Assembly: GCA_007120465.1 (NCBI GenBank)
Contig: SKNO01000184.1
Location: 1 to 43,094 of the forward strand
Reading direction: 5' to 3'
Length of the DNA: 43,094 bases
Source of the DNA: Nitriliruptoraceae bacterium
GTDB lineage: Bacteria; Actinomycetota; Nitriliruptoria; Nitriliruptorales; Nitriliruptoraceae
How positions within the stretch are numbered: the stretch's first letter is position 1; every line of letters begins with the position of its first letter. The translations under genes and the position numbers were made by a program. Positions 29,100 through 37,531 of this stretch are shown here, one piece after another. Under the pieces are notes generated by a model that did not search any database, was not told the DNA's origin, and saw only the letters and a program-made list of their open reading frames with translations.

Positions 29100-32090
29100 T
29101 CACTCGGGGGTGGCGGTGCCCGTCGCGAGCGTGACGACCTCGTCGAGGGTCAGCCTCGTCCCCGCGGCGTGGTGCGTGGCGAAGGCCTCCCGGCCGAGGG
29201 CGTGCTCGAGCCTGGCGCGCAACTCGGAGAGGTCGGTGAACACACGCCAGCGGTGCGTCGGCGGCCGCGCGTCCGCGGCCCCCAGCAGCATGGCGGCCGC
29301 TTCCGGGTGCTGCGTCGCCGACAGCTCGGCCAGTACCTGTGCCGCACCGCGCAGTGGCCCCGGCCACGCGCACTCGCCGATCAGCCTGACCGCCTCGACG
29401 GCGGCTGGCCGGGCGTCGCCGGGTCGATCGGCGAGGAGCGCGATCTTCGCCGTGGCGACCAGCGCGAGGATCAGCCGGTTGCCCCGCCCGAACGCCCGCC
29501 AGGCGTCGAGCCGCTGGTGGGCCTGCGAGAGCGCGACCTCCGACTCTCCACCCAGTGCGGTCAGGACCACCTCGCTGAAACCGACCCGGGCGGACAGCTC
29601 CCGCATCCCGTGCGCCTCGGCCAGTTCCCGGGCGCGGCTCAGGGCCGCCCCCGCGGCCACGAGGGCATCGTCGTCGGGACCTCCCGCGGCGAGCGAGGCG
29701 GCCACGATCAGCTCGGTCTGCTCGGCTCGGACGTTGGCCTCGACGATCTCCAGCCCGTGGCGGGCCGCCTCGTCCGCGGTGTGCTCGATCTCCCGCAGCG
29801 AAGCCTCGAACTCGCCCATCTCGCCGAGCGTGGCAGCACGCCAGTAGCCCGTCCAGAGGGTGCCCTCGACGCTGCCGACCGCCTCGAACCGCTCGCGTGC
29901 TTCGGACAGCACCTCGAGGGTGCCGTCGAAGCGCTGATCGATGCCCGCCACCGCTCCGGCCATCAAGAGGCCCTGCGCCATGACCCGGTCGTCGACGTCG
30001 ACCTCACGAGCCAGCGCGACGGCCTCGCGGAGCCACTCACGCAGGCGATGGAACCGCCCGATGATGATCGGCGCCCAGCCCGAGCCGGCCGCGATCCGCA
30101 GCGCGGTCTGCGCATCCCGCCGCCGGATCGCCGCGGCGAAGGCGCCCTGCACGTGCAGGAACTCGCCGTCGAGGAGGGCGTACCAGGTCGGGGTGTCGAG
30201 CTGCGCGTTGGCCCCGACGGCTTCGACCAGGCGAGCCACCCACCCGCCGTAGCGCTGGGTCGTCTCCTCGGCGTCGTCGCCGAGCCGGTCGCGTCCGTAC
30301 TCGCGGACGGTCTCCAGCAACCGGTAGCGGGTGTGGCCGTCCACCTCGTGTGCCTCGATGAGCGAGTGGTCCACCAGGTCGGCGAGCAGGCCCGGCACCC
30401 CTCGCCGGTCGAGCGGTGGCCACCCGCAGACCTCCGCGGCGGCGTTCGCATCGACGTCGGCGACGAAGGTGGACAGCCGGCACAGCAGCCGCTGCTGCTC
30501 GGCGGTCAGCAGGTCGTAGCTCCAGTCGGTCGTGGCGAGCAGCGTGCGGTGGCGAGGCAGCGCCGTCCGGTTCCCGGAGGTCAGCAGCTGGAACCGGTCG
30601 TCGAGGCCGGTGGCCAGATCGGATGCCGACATCGTGGCGATGCGCACCGCGGCGAGCTCGATGGCGAGCGGGATGCCGTCGAGCCGTCGGCAGATCTGGT
30701 GGATGGCCGGGGCGGTCGACGCATCGAGGTCGAAGTCGGGCTGGGCGTCCGTGGCGCGATCCACGAAGAGGGCGCCGGATTCGCTCGCCGCGACGGCCTC
30801 CACCTCAGGGCCGTGCGGCACGCTCAGGGCAGGTACCCGCCACCGCTGCTCCCCGGGACAGCGTAGGGGTTGGCGGCTCGTCGCCAGCACGTGCAGTCGC
30901 GGGCAGGCCGTCAACAGCCGGTCGACCAGCCCGGCGACGGCGTCGGCCAGGTGCTCGCAGTTGTCGAGCACCAGAAGCAGGTGGCGATCGGCGATCCAGC
31001 CGCGCAGGGTGTCGTCCGGAGACCGGTCCATCTGATCGATGAGTCCGAGCTCGGTGAGGCAGTGCCCGGCGAGGTGGTCGGGATCGTCCAGCGGCCCGAG
31101 CGCCACCAGCCACGTGCTCTCGAAACCGGTGGCGGCCTTGCCAGCGGCACGCAGCGCCAGGCGCGTCTTGCCGGCACCGCCGGCGCCGACCAGCGTGGTG
31201 AGGCGGTGGCGGCGGACCATCGCCGCGACCGCACGGATCTCGTTCTCGCGTCCGACGAAGCTCGACCGCGGTGGTGGCAGGTTCCCGCCCCCGTGCTGGG
31301 TGCTCGACGGCGACCCTGCTGACCCGGGGGTCGTCGTGACGGCGAGGGCCGGATCGTGCCGCACGACCTGCTCGTGCAGCCGGACGATCGAGGGGCCGGG
31401 ATCGGTGCCGAGCTCCTCGGCGAGGCGGCGCCGCAGCTCGGCGTGGACGTGGAGCGCCTCGGCCTGCTGGCCGCTGCGGTACAGCGCGAGCATGAGCAGT
31501 TCCGCCACCGACTCGTCGAGGGGATGTTCGCCGGCGAGGGCACGCAGCTCGGCCTTCGCCTCGCGGTGACGGCCACGTGCCAGTTCCCCCGCCAGGCAGC
31601 GCGACAGGGCCGAGGCCCTGAGCTGCTCGAGCCGCGCGGCCTCGGTGGCCACGAAGGGCCGGTCGATCCCCGCGTACGGCGCGCCCCGCCACAGTGCGAG
31701 TGCGTCGCGCAACGGGCCGACCGAATCGGCGGGCGGCAGTTCGGACGCGGCCCGGACCGCTGCCTCGAACCGGCTGGCGTCGACGGCATCGGGTCCTGCC
31801 GCAAGCGTGTAGCCCGACGGGTGGGTGACCACCACCTGCCAGTCGCCCCCGCGGTCGGGTTCGAGCGTCCGGCGGAGCTGCGAGACATGGGTCTGCAAGA
31901 CCTTGACCGCCGAGGCCGGAGGCGCGTCGCCCCAGAGCCCATCGACGATCCGGTCGATGGTGACGATGCGTCCGGCGTTGGCCGCCAGGAGTGCCAGCAG
32001 CGCCCGACGCCCAGGGCCCGTGACGCTGATCGGCTGGCCGTCGCGCGCGACGGTCAGCTCACCGAGAACGCCGATGTCGAGGGTACTCAC
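29100..32090 (-). CDS. AfsR/SARP family transcriptional regulator (BTAD + NB-ARC-type ATPase)
   Basis: IGVLGELTVARDGQPISVTGPGRRALLALLAANAGRIVTIDRIVDGLWGD, VKVLQTHVSQLRRTLEP, TLVGAGGAGKTRLALRAAGKA, LLVLDNCEHL. GTG start inferred. Confidence 0.93.
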   Translation of the reverse strand: MSTLDIGVLGELTVARDGQPISVTGPGRRALLALLAANAGRIVTIDRIVDGLWGDAPPASAVKVLQTHVSQLRRTLEPDRGGDWQVVVTHPSGYTLAAGPDAVDASRFEAAVRAASELPPADSVGPLRDALALWRGAPYAGIDRPFVATEAARLEQLRASALSRCLAGELARGRHREAKAELRALAGEHPLDESVAELLMLALYRSGQQAEALHVHAELRRRLAEELGTDPGPSIVRLHEQVVRHDPALAVTTTPGSAGSPSSTQHGGGNLPPPRSSFVGRENEIRAVAAMVRRHRLTTLVGAGGAGKTRLALRAAGKAATGFESTWLVALGPLDDPDHLAGHCLTELGLIDQMDRSPDDTLRGWIADRHLLLVLDNCEHLADAVAGLVDRLLTACPRLHVLATSRQPLRCPGEQRWRVPALSVPHGPEVEAVAASESGALFVDRATDAQPDFDLDASTAPAIHQICRRLDGIPLAIELAAVRIATMSASDLATGLDDRFQLLTSGNRTALPRHRTLLATTDWSYDLLTAEQQRLLCRLSTFVADVDANAAAEVCGWPPLDRRGVPGLLADLVDHSLIEAHEVDGHTRYRLLETVREYGRDRLGDDAEETTQRYGGWVARLVEAVGANAQLDTPTWYALLDGEFLHVQGAFAAAIRRRDAQTALRIAAGSGWAPIIIGRFHRLREWLREAVALAREVDVDDRVMAQGLLMAGAVAGIDQRFDGTLEVLSEARERFEAVGSVEGTLWTGYWRAATLGEMGEFEASLREIEHTADEAARHGLEIVEANVRAEQTELIVAASLAAGGPDDDALVAAGAALSRARELAEAHGMRELSARVGFSEVVLTALGGESEVALSQAHQRLDAWRAFGRGNRLILALVATAKIALLADRPGDARPAAVEAVRLIGECAWPGPLRGAAQVLAELSATQHPEAAAMLLGAADARPPTHRWRVFTDLSELRARLEHALGREAFATHHAAGTRLTLDEVVTLATGTATPE

Positions 32091-32136
32091 CTCGCCCCTC
32101 GTCTCCTGGGCTCCACCTCGCCCGAGTGTACGAGCG

Positions 32137-32165
32137 TCGACCCGGCGTTGACCGCGCATCGACCA
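32137..32165 (+). promoter_or_regulatory. Candidate SARP boxes: TCGACCC, TTGACCG, TCGACCA at 11-bp period
   Basis: Heptamers start at 32137, 32148 and 32159, in the SARP/methyltransferase divergent intergenic region. Confidence 0.65.
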
Positions 32166-32228
32166 TCACCGCCGATGGTGCGCGGGTCGGCCCGAGAGGG
32201 CACCGAACGGAGCGTCGGAGGAGCGCAC

Positions 32229-33278
32229 ATGTCGACACTGGGGAGTTCGAAAGCGACCGGGGCAGGCCCGGAGCTCACGCAGCAGGCGGGGATGCTGCTG
32301 GGGCAGGTCGCCGGCTACGTCGGGACCCGCACGATCCAGCTGGGACTGCGGGCGGGCCTGATCGAGGCGTTCGCCGACACCGACGAGGGACTCACGCCTG
32401 ACGGGTTGGCGGTCGAGGCCGACATCGATCCCTTCTACGCCGAGGTGTGGTGCCGAGCGGCCATCGCCACCGGGCTGCTTGAACGCGACGGCGAGCGGCT
32501 CCGGTTGGCAGAGCACCTCGACGACCTGCTGTTGACCGGCGATCACCCCGCGCACGTCGGCGCCGTGGTCCGCATCTTCGAGCACCCGGAGATCTTCGAC
32601 CGGTTCGGTGAGCGCCTGGCGACCGGCGAACGGACGTGGTGGGACCAGTGCAGCCCGGACTTCATCGGCGGCGTCGCCGCGACCGGGCTGCCGTTCTACG
32701 TGCGACTGATCCCCGGTGGGCTGCGCCAGGTGCCGGGCGTGGCCGACCTGCTCCAGGGGCCGGCGCGTGTCCTCGACACGGCCTGCGGAGCGGGAGCGGG
32801 GCTGGTACGCCTCGCCGAGCTGTACCCGAACGTCACGATCACGGGAGCCGACGGCGACCGCACGTCGCTCGACCGGGCGGCCAAGGCCGTGGCCGAGGCG
32901 GGTTTCGAGGACCGGGTGGAGCTCGTCCACACACCCCTCGAGGAGCTCGACCACCGGGAGGAGTTCGACCTTGTCATCAACAACATCTCGATGCACGAGT
33001 GTCGGGACATCGACCGGGTCACCGCGCGCGTCCATCGGGCACTGGCGCCCGGTGGCTGGTTCGTGATCTCGGACTTCCCGTTCCCGGACACCGACGACGG
33101 CCTGGCCAGCGTGCCCGGTCGGATCATGGCGGCGATCCAGTTCTTCGAGGCACAGATCGACGATCAACTGCTGCCGCGCCACGTCTACGACGACCTGCTC
33201 ACGCGCCACGGGTTCACCGACCTCGGATCCGCCGAGCTCGCCCCGGTGCATGCCCTCACCTGGGGTCGGAAGGAGTGA
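32229..33278 (+). CDS. SAM-dependent methyltransferase with N-terminal dimerisation/wHTH-like domain
   Basis: VLDTACGAGAGLVRLAELYPNVTITGADGDRTSLDRAAK (motif I), EFDLVINNISMHEC, HRALAPGGWFVISDF. Confidence 0.88.
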   Translation: MSTLGSSKATGAGPELTQQAGMLLGQVAGYVGTRTIQLGLRAGLIEAFADTDEGLTPDGLAVEADIDPFYAEVWCRAAIATGLLERDGERLRLAEHLDDLLLTGDHPAHVGAVVRIFEHPEIFDRFGERLATGERTWWDQCSPDFIGGVAATGLPFYVRLIPGGLRQVPGVADLLQGPARVLDTACGAGAGLVRLAELYPNVTITGADGDRTSLDRAAKAVAEAGFEDRVELVHTPLEELDHREEFDLVINNISMHECRDIDRVTARVHRALAPGGWFVISDFPFPDTDDGLASVPGRIMAAIQFFEAQIDDQLLPRHVYDDLLTRHGFTDLGSAELAPVHALTWGRKE

Positions 33279-33351
33279 CACCGCGCACGTTCGGGCTGCT
33301 GCCCCACGTCGCGACGACAGCAAGGGACAACCCGAAGAGGAAGGAGATGCC

Positions 33352-33933
33352 ATGCAGGCGAACACGCCCACGACACCTACCACCCGCATCACGCGCACCG
33401 TTGCCGCTGTGGGCCTGCTGGCCCTCGCAGCCGGCGCGCTGCTCGCCCTGACGACCGGCCCGTCGGGCGCCGACGAGCCGCCGATCACCGCAGAACCCTT
33501 GACGCAACGGCACACGTTCCCCGACGACGTCGCCGTCCAGGTCAGGGACAGGCCCGACCACCGGTCGACGGAGGTCATCAACCTCCGCGACGCCTCGCAC
33601 ATCGCCGTCGTGGAGATCACGATCCAGCCCGGCGCGGCGTTCCCCTGGCACACCCATCCCGGGCCGGTGCTGGCGGCGGTCGCCGAGGGCGATGAGGACG
33701 GCGCGTTCATCTACATCTACGCTGACGACTGCGTGGAGCGCCCCTACGAGGTCGGCGAAGCGTTCGTCGATCCGGGCGGCGACAACGTCCACATGGCCTA
33801 CAACCCGAGCGACACGGAGGAGACCGTCGTCATCGCGACCTTCCTCGGGGTGCCGCCCGAAGGTGGCCTGACCCTGCCGGTGGACGCGGAGCAGGGGGCC
33901 GCACTCGACGAACGGTGCGGCATCGAGCGCTGA
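33352..33933 (+). CDS. Exported cupin-domain protein
   Basis: N-terminal hydrophobic signal (VGLLALAAGALLALTTGPSGADE), then ITIQPGAAFPWHTHPGPVLAAVAEG…; strong SD GAGGAAGGAG. Confidence 0.82.
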   Translation: MQANTPTTPTTRITRTVAAVGLLALAAGALLALTTGPSGADEPPITAEPLTQRHTFPDDVAVQVRDRPDHRSTEVINLRDASHIAVVEITIQPGAAFPWHTHPGPVLAAVAEGDEDGAFIYIYADDCVERPYEVGEAFVDPGGDNVHMAYNPSDTEETVVIATFLGVPPEGGLTLPVDAEQGAALDERCGIER

Positions 33934-33944
33934 CCGTGCCTCGG

Positions 33945-35303
33945 ATGCGCGCAACCACCGAACCGGGCTCAGACGCCCCGGCGGGGACCGGCCATGCCGT
34001 CGTCATGGGCGCCGGCATGGCCGGTCTCGCCGTCGCAAAGGCGTTGACCGCAGGGTTCGAGCGGGTCACGATCGTCGACCGTGACCGGCTCCCCGTCGGA
34101 ACCGACCACCGCCCGGGCGTACCCCAGGACCGGCACCTGCACCTGCTGCTGCCGTCGGGGGTGGAGGCGCTCGAGACGCTGTTCCCGGGCCTGCTGGAGG
34201 AGCTGTGTGCCGGCGGTGCGACGGCCGGCGACACCGACCGCATCCGGATGTGCCTCAACGGGCACCGCCTTGCGCCGGCGCACACCGGTCACCGCGTGGT
34301 CTTCGCCAGCCGTCCCTTCGTGGAGGCACACGTGCGCCGGCGCGTGTGCGAGGAGCGCCGCATCTCGGTGCGTGACAACGTGCGCATCGTCGGTCTCGCC
34401 GTCAGTGACGACCGTGGTCGGGTCGAGGGGGTCGAGCTCGCCGCTTCGAACGGGGGCGATCCCGAGGTGTTGCCGGCCGAGGTCGTCGTGGACTGCACCG
34501 GACGCCGGTCACCCGTGCCGAGCTGGCTGGCGGAGCTGCGCCACCGTCCGCCCGAGGTCGAGGAGCTCGACGTCCAGGTGCGCTACGCCACCCGCCGCTA
34601 CGAGCTCCCCGACGGGGTCCTGGACGGTGACCACCACGTGCTGGTCGGACCGACCCCCGCCGGGCCACGTGGCGGGGCCATGACCTACGTGGAGGATGGC
34701 ACCTGGCTCGTGACGCTGTTCGCGATGGCCGGCGATCGGGCACCGGCCGACGGCGCCAGCTTCGAACGCTTCGCCGAGGAGTTGCCGATCCCGGACATCC
34801 ATGAGGCGATCGGTGCCGGCCGGGCGATCGATGATCCGGCCCCGTACCGGTTCCCGGCCAACCGGCGACTCCGGTACGAACGACTCGACGATCTCCCGGG
34901 CGGCCTGCTGGTCGCCGGCGACGCGGTGTGCTCGTTCAACCCGATCTACGGTCAGGGCATGTCCGTCGCGGCGATGGAGGCACAGCTCCTCCAGGCGCGT
35001 CTTCGTGCCGGGACCTGTCCGTCAGCACGCGCCTGGTTCCGGGACGTCGCCACGGTGATCGACACGGCCTGGCAGCTCGCCATCGGATCCGACCTGGCGG
35101 TGGAGGCCGTCGAGGGCCGCCGCCCCCTCTCCACCCGGATACTCAACCGCTACCTCGCACGGCTCCAGGCCGCGGCGACCGACGATCCACGACTGACGTC
35201 TCGGCTCACCCGTGTGGTCGGACTCGTCGACCCACCGAGCCGCCTCCTGTGGCCAACGACGGTCGCGTCCGTGGTGCGTGGTGCGCCTCGGTCCGGCACC
35301 TGA
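33945..35303 (+). CDS. FAD-dependent monooxygenase/epoxidase-like protein
   Basis: HAVVMGAGMAGLAVAKALTAGFERVTIVDRD, PQDRHLHLLLPSGVEALE, GGLLVAGDAVCSFNPIYGQGMSVAAMEAQLL. Confidence 0.87.
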   Translation: MRATTEPGSDAPAGTGHAVVMGAGMAGLAVAKALTAGFERVTIVDRDRLPVGTDHRPGVPQDRHLHLLLPSGVEALETLFPGLLEELCAGGATAGDTDRIRMCLNGHRLAPAHTGHRVVFASRPFVEAHVRRRVCEERRISVRDNVRIVGLAVSDDRGRVEGVELAASNGGDPEVLPAEVVVDCTGRRSPVPSWLAELRHRPPEVEELDVQVRYATRRYELPDGVLDGDHHVLVGPTPAGPRGGAMTYVEDGTWLVTLFAMAGDRAPADGASFERFAEELPIPDIHEAIGAGRAIDDPAPYRFPANRRLRYERLDDLPGGLLVAGDAVCSFNPIYGQGMSVAAMEAQLLQARLRAGTCPSARAWFRDVATVIDTAWQLAIGSDLAVEAVEGRRPLSTRILNRYLARLQAAATDDPRLTSRLTRVVGLVDPPSRLLWPTTVASVVRGAPRSGT

Positions 35304-35351
35304 GGGGGAGCGGTCCACTACCGTGACCTACCGAGGGGAGGGGGAACGTCG

Positions 35352-36194
35352 ATGCGCCCTGGGGTCAGGTTCCGGTTGCTGATCGCGGTGCTGCTCGCAC
35401 TGGCCCTCGCGGCCTGCGAGTTCACGCTGGACCATGAGCTGACCATCCACGCCGATGGCAGCGGCCGGTTCACGAGCGTGCTGGTGTACGACCGCCAGGC
35501 AGCCGCCATGTTCTCCACACCGGACGAGCTGATCGAGGCCTTCGAGGCCGATGTCGCCGAACTCGACGGTGTCCGCGTGGTGTCGACCTCGGGCGACACC
35601 TCCGATCCCGATGCGCAGCGGGTCGAACTGACCGCGGCAGCATCCGATGTCGATGCGCTCGACCGCCTCCTCGACGACCAGTTCAACGGCGGGTCGTTCA
35701 CCCGCGTCGGGACGGACACCTACGAGTTGTCGCTCGCGTCCATCGACCTCGCCGCGGAGGACGCCCCGCCGGGGATGCTGGACGTCGGCGGAACGATGAC
35801 GGTGCGCCACGAAGGCGAGCGGGAGACGCTCCGTGGTGGTGTCCCCATCGATGATCAGGCTGTCACCTGGGATGTGTTCGCGGGTGAGGACCTCCGCCTG
35901 GTCCTCCGCCTGGAGGATGCATCGACCGCGGGCGTTGTCTGGTGGTTGTGGGGGCTCCTGGCACTGATCCTGGTCGTGCTCGGCGGTGTCGGGGTACTGG
36001 TGCTGCGGCGCCGTCGGGTAGCGCCGGCGCTACCTGCGTCGTCGACGGGGACCCTCTTCTCCGCCACGGCACCGCCACGGGCACCGGACCCACCGAGAGC
36101 GGCCACGGAGCCCACCGCCATCCCTGCTGCCGACGAGCCGTCCCCGATCGATCGGGGCGGCGACCGGTCAGCGCCGGGGTCCGGGCTGTCGTAG
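35352..36194 (+). CDS. LppM-like lipoprotein with C-terminal TM helix
   Basis: Lipobox LALALAAC, FTLDHELTIHADGSGRFTSVLVYD; one C-terminal TM helix then RRRR. Confidence 0.75.
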   Translation: MRPGVRFRLLIAVLLALALAACEFTLDHELTIHADGSGRFTSVLVYDRQAAAMFSTPDELIEAFEADVAELDGVRVVSTSGDTSDPDAQRVELTAAASDVDALDRLLDDQFNGGSFTRVGTDTYELSLASIDLAAEDAPPGMLDVGGTMTVRHEGERETLRGGVPIDDQAVTWDVFAGEDLRLVLRLEDASTAGVVWWLWGLLALILVVLGGVGVLVLRRRRVAPALPASSTGTLFSATAPPRAPDPPRAATEPTAIPAADEPSPIDRGGDRSAPGSGLS

Positions 36195-36495
36195 GCGCCG
36201 GTGCGGTCGGCAAGGTGGCGCTCCCGGTGTCAGCGAGCGGTGTCAGGGCATGTCCCACGGCGGCGTGGGAATCGGTCAACCACGCCGAGCGCGTCGACCG
36301 TGCGGAACCTGGAGGCGTCCAGGCACCGCGCCGCGAACCCGGCGGGTGTTGCGGGTGACTCGAACCCGTCGAGGCGGCGTGTGTGGTGGTCTTCGACAGG
36401 ACCGGTGGGCGGGTGGGTGTCGACCGGGTGGGTCGGAGGTGACGGACGCCCGTCGCTGCGTCCGGCATCTCGGGTATGCGGTGTTGCGTCGGGCC

Positions 36496-36526
36496 TTGAC
36501 CCTCACGTCACGTGAGGCTGCATCCT
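36496..36526 (+). promoter_or_regulatory. Candidate MerR-type promoter: TTGACC with CCTCACGT-C-ACGTGAGG in the spacer
   Basis: 17-bp perfect dyad 36501-36517 adjoining a TTGACC -35-like element; weak -10 (CATCCT). Confidence 0.55.
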
Positions 36527-36558
36527 GCGGTAGTAGCAACCACTGGAGACCACCGGGG

Positions 36559-36960
36559 ATGCTGCTCGCGGTGAGCGCCGGTAGCCGATGTCACCATCAC
36601 GAGGCATCGTCCCATGGCGTCCCTCGTGTGGGTGGGACGAGCCTCCGCGGCGTCCAGCGGCCGTCGCTCCCGCTGATCGCGACGTGACGACGTTCCCCGT
36701 ACCCGCGGCCCGGAACGTGACGCCGTGGCCGGCGGCTTCCTCGAGGTCTGCGCGACCTTCGCGACCGCGATGCACGATCGCGCGCCTCGTGCGGGACAGC
36801 GCCGGACCTGAGGCCACCGTCAACCTGGTGCTGCCGCTGGTCGCCTCCGTCCTGGCCGCGATGCCCGGATGGTGGCTGGTCGTGTACGCAGGCGCGGTGT
36901 CGGCCCTCACGGCGGGTACAACGCGTCCCGGTTCCCGCGTCCGGCGGCACGCCGGCAGGG
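36559..36960 (+). pseudogene. Possible degraded membrane-transporter (MFS-like) remnant
   Basis: No intact CDS from 36195 to 36983; hydrophobic VNLVLPLVASVLAAMPGWWLVVYAGAVSALTAG at 36819-36917 resembles the end of an MFS protein. Confidence 0.25.
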
Positions 36961-36983
36961 AGCGTGGCCCGCTCGAGCGGGGG

Positions 36984-37370
36984 TCACCCGGCGAGGAAGC
37001 GGGCGAAGCCGCCTCCGGGCGTGCCGACCGTCACGGGGATGTGTGGTGCGAACCCACGGATCTGCTCGAGCACGGAGGGGTCGGGCTCGCCGTACACCTG
37101 CGACCGGGTCGTCGAGAAGTCGAGGAAGTCCGCGGCCGCTGACGCGTGGTCGGCGAGCAGCCCCATGTGGAACGCCATCGACTCCGGATCGGGGTGGACC
37201 TGCACGATCGTCTGCTCGGTGCCCTCCTCGTTGACGTAGGTCCCGAAGTGGAGCAGCCGCGGCTCATTCGCCTCGATGAACTCGGCGAACTCGGCGAAGT
37301 ACTTCATCCAGGCCTCGAGCTGCCCCTCCTTGATCCCGGTGGTGTTGAGGTAGATGAACGGTGCATCCAT
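36984..37370 (-). CDS. Hypothetical protein, possibly dimeric alpha/beta-barrel (ABM-like)
   Basis: MDAPFIYLNTTGIKEGQLEAWMKYFAEFAEFIEANEPRLLHFGTYVNEEGTEQTIVQVHPDPESM…. Confidence 0.65.
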   Translation of the reverse strand: MDAPFIYLNTTGIKEGQLEAWMKYFAEFAEFIEANEPRLLHFGTYVNEEGTEQTIVQVHPDPESMAFHMGLLADHASAAADFLDFSTTRSQVYGEPDPSVLEQIRGFAPHIPVTVGTPGGGFARFLAG

Positions 37371-37479
37371 CGCTCGCTCCTCTCGCTCTCTGACGGACGG
37401 TTCCACCCTGCGGGCCGGTCGCGGCCGCTCCAAGGACAAGATGTGAACCCCGAGGTCCACGACGGGCGTGCACGGTCTA

Positions 37480-37498
37480 GGTTCACGAACGGAACTAG
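37480..37498. promoter_or_regulatory. Candidate operator GGTTC-ACGAACG-GAACTAG between the ABM-like gene and the HxlR fusion
   Basis: GTTC/GAAC dyad (37481-84/37492-95), flanked by CTAG/CTAG; second GTGAACC copy at 37443-37449. Confidence 0.4.
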
Positions 37499-37531
37499 TC
37501 AGACGGCACCCGTGGACGAAAGGCTCCTGGC

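Noticed and set aside
36346-36369. tRNA-like T-arm (GGGTTCGAGTCACCC on the minus strand)
   Set aside because: No acceptor stem, anticodon arm or CCA context around it; does not fold as a tRNA by eye.
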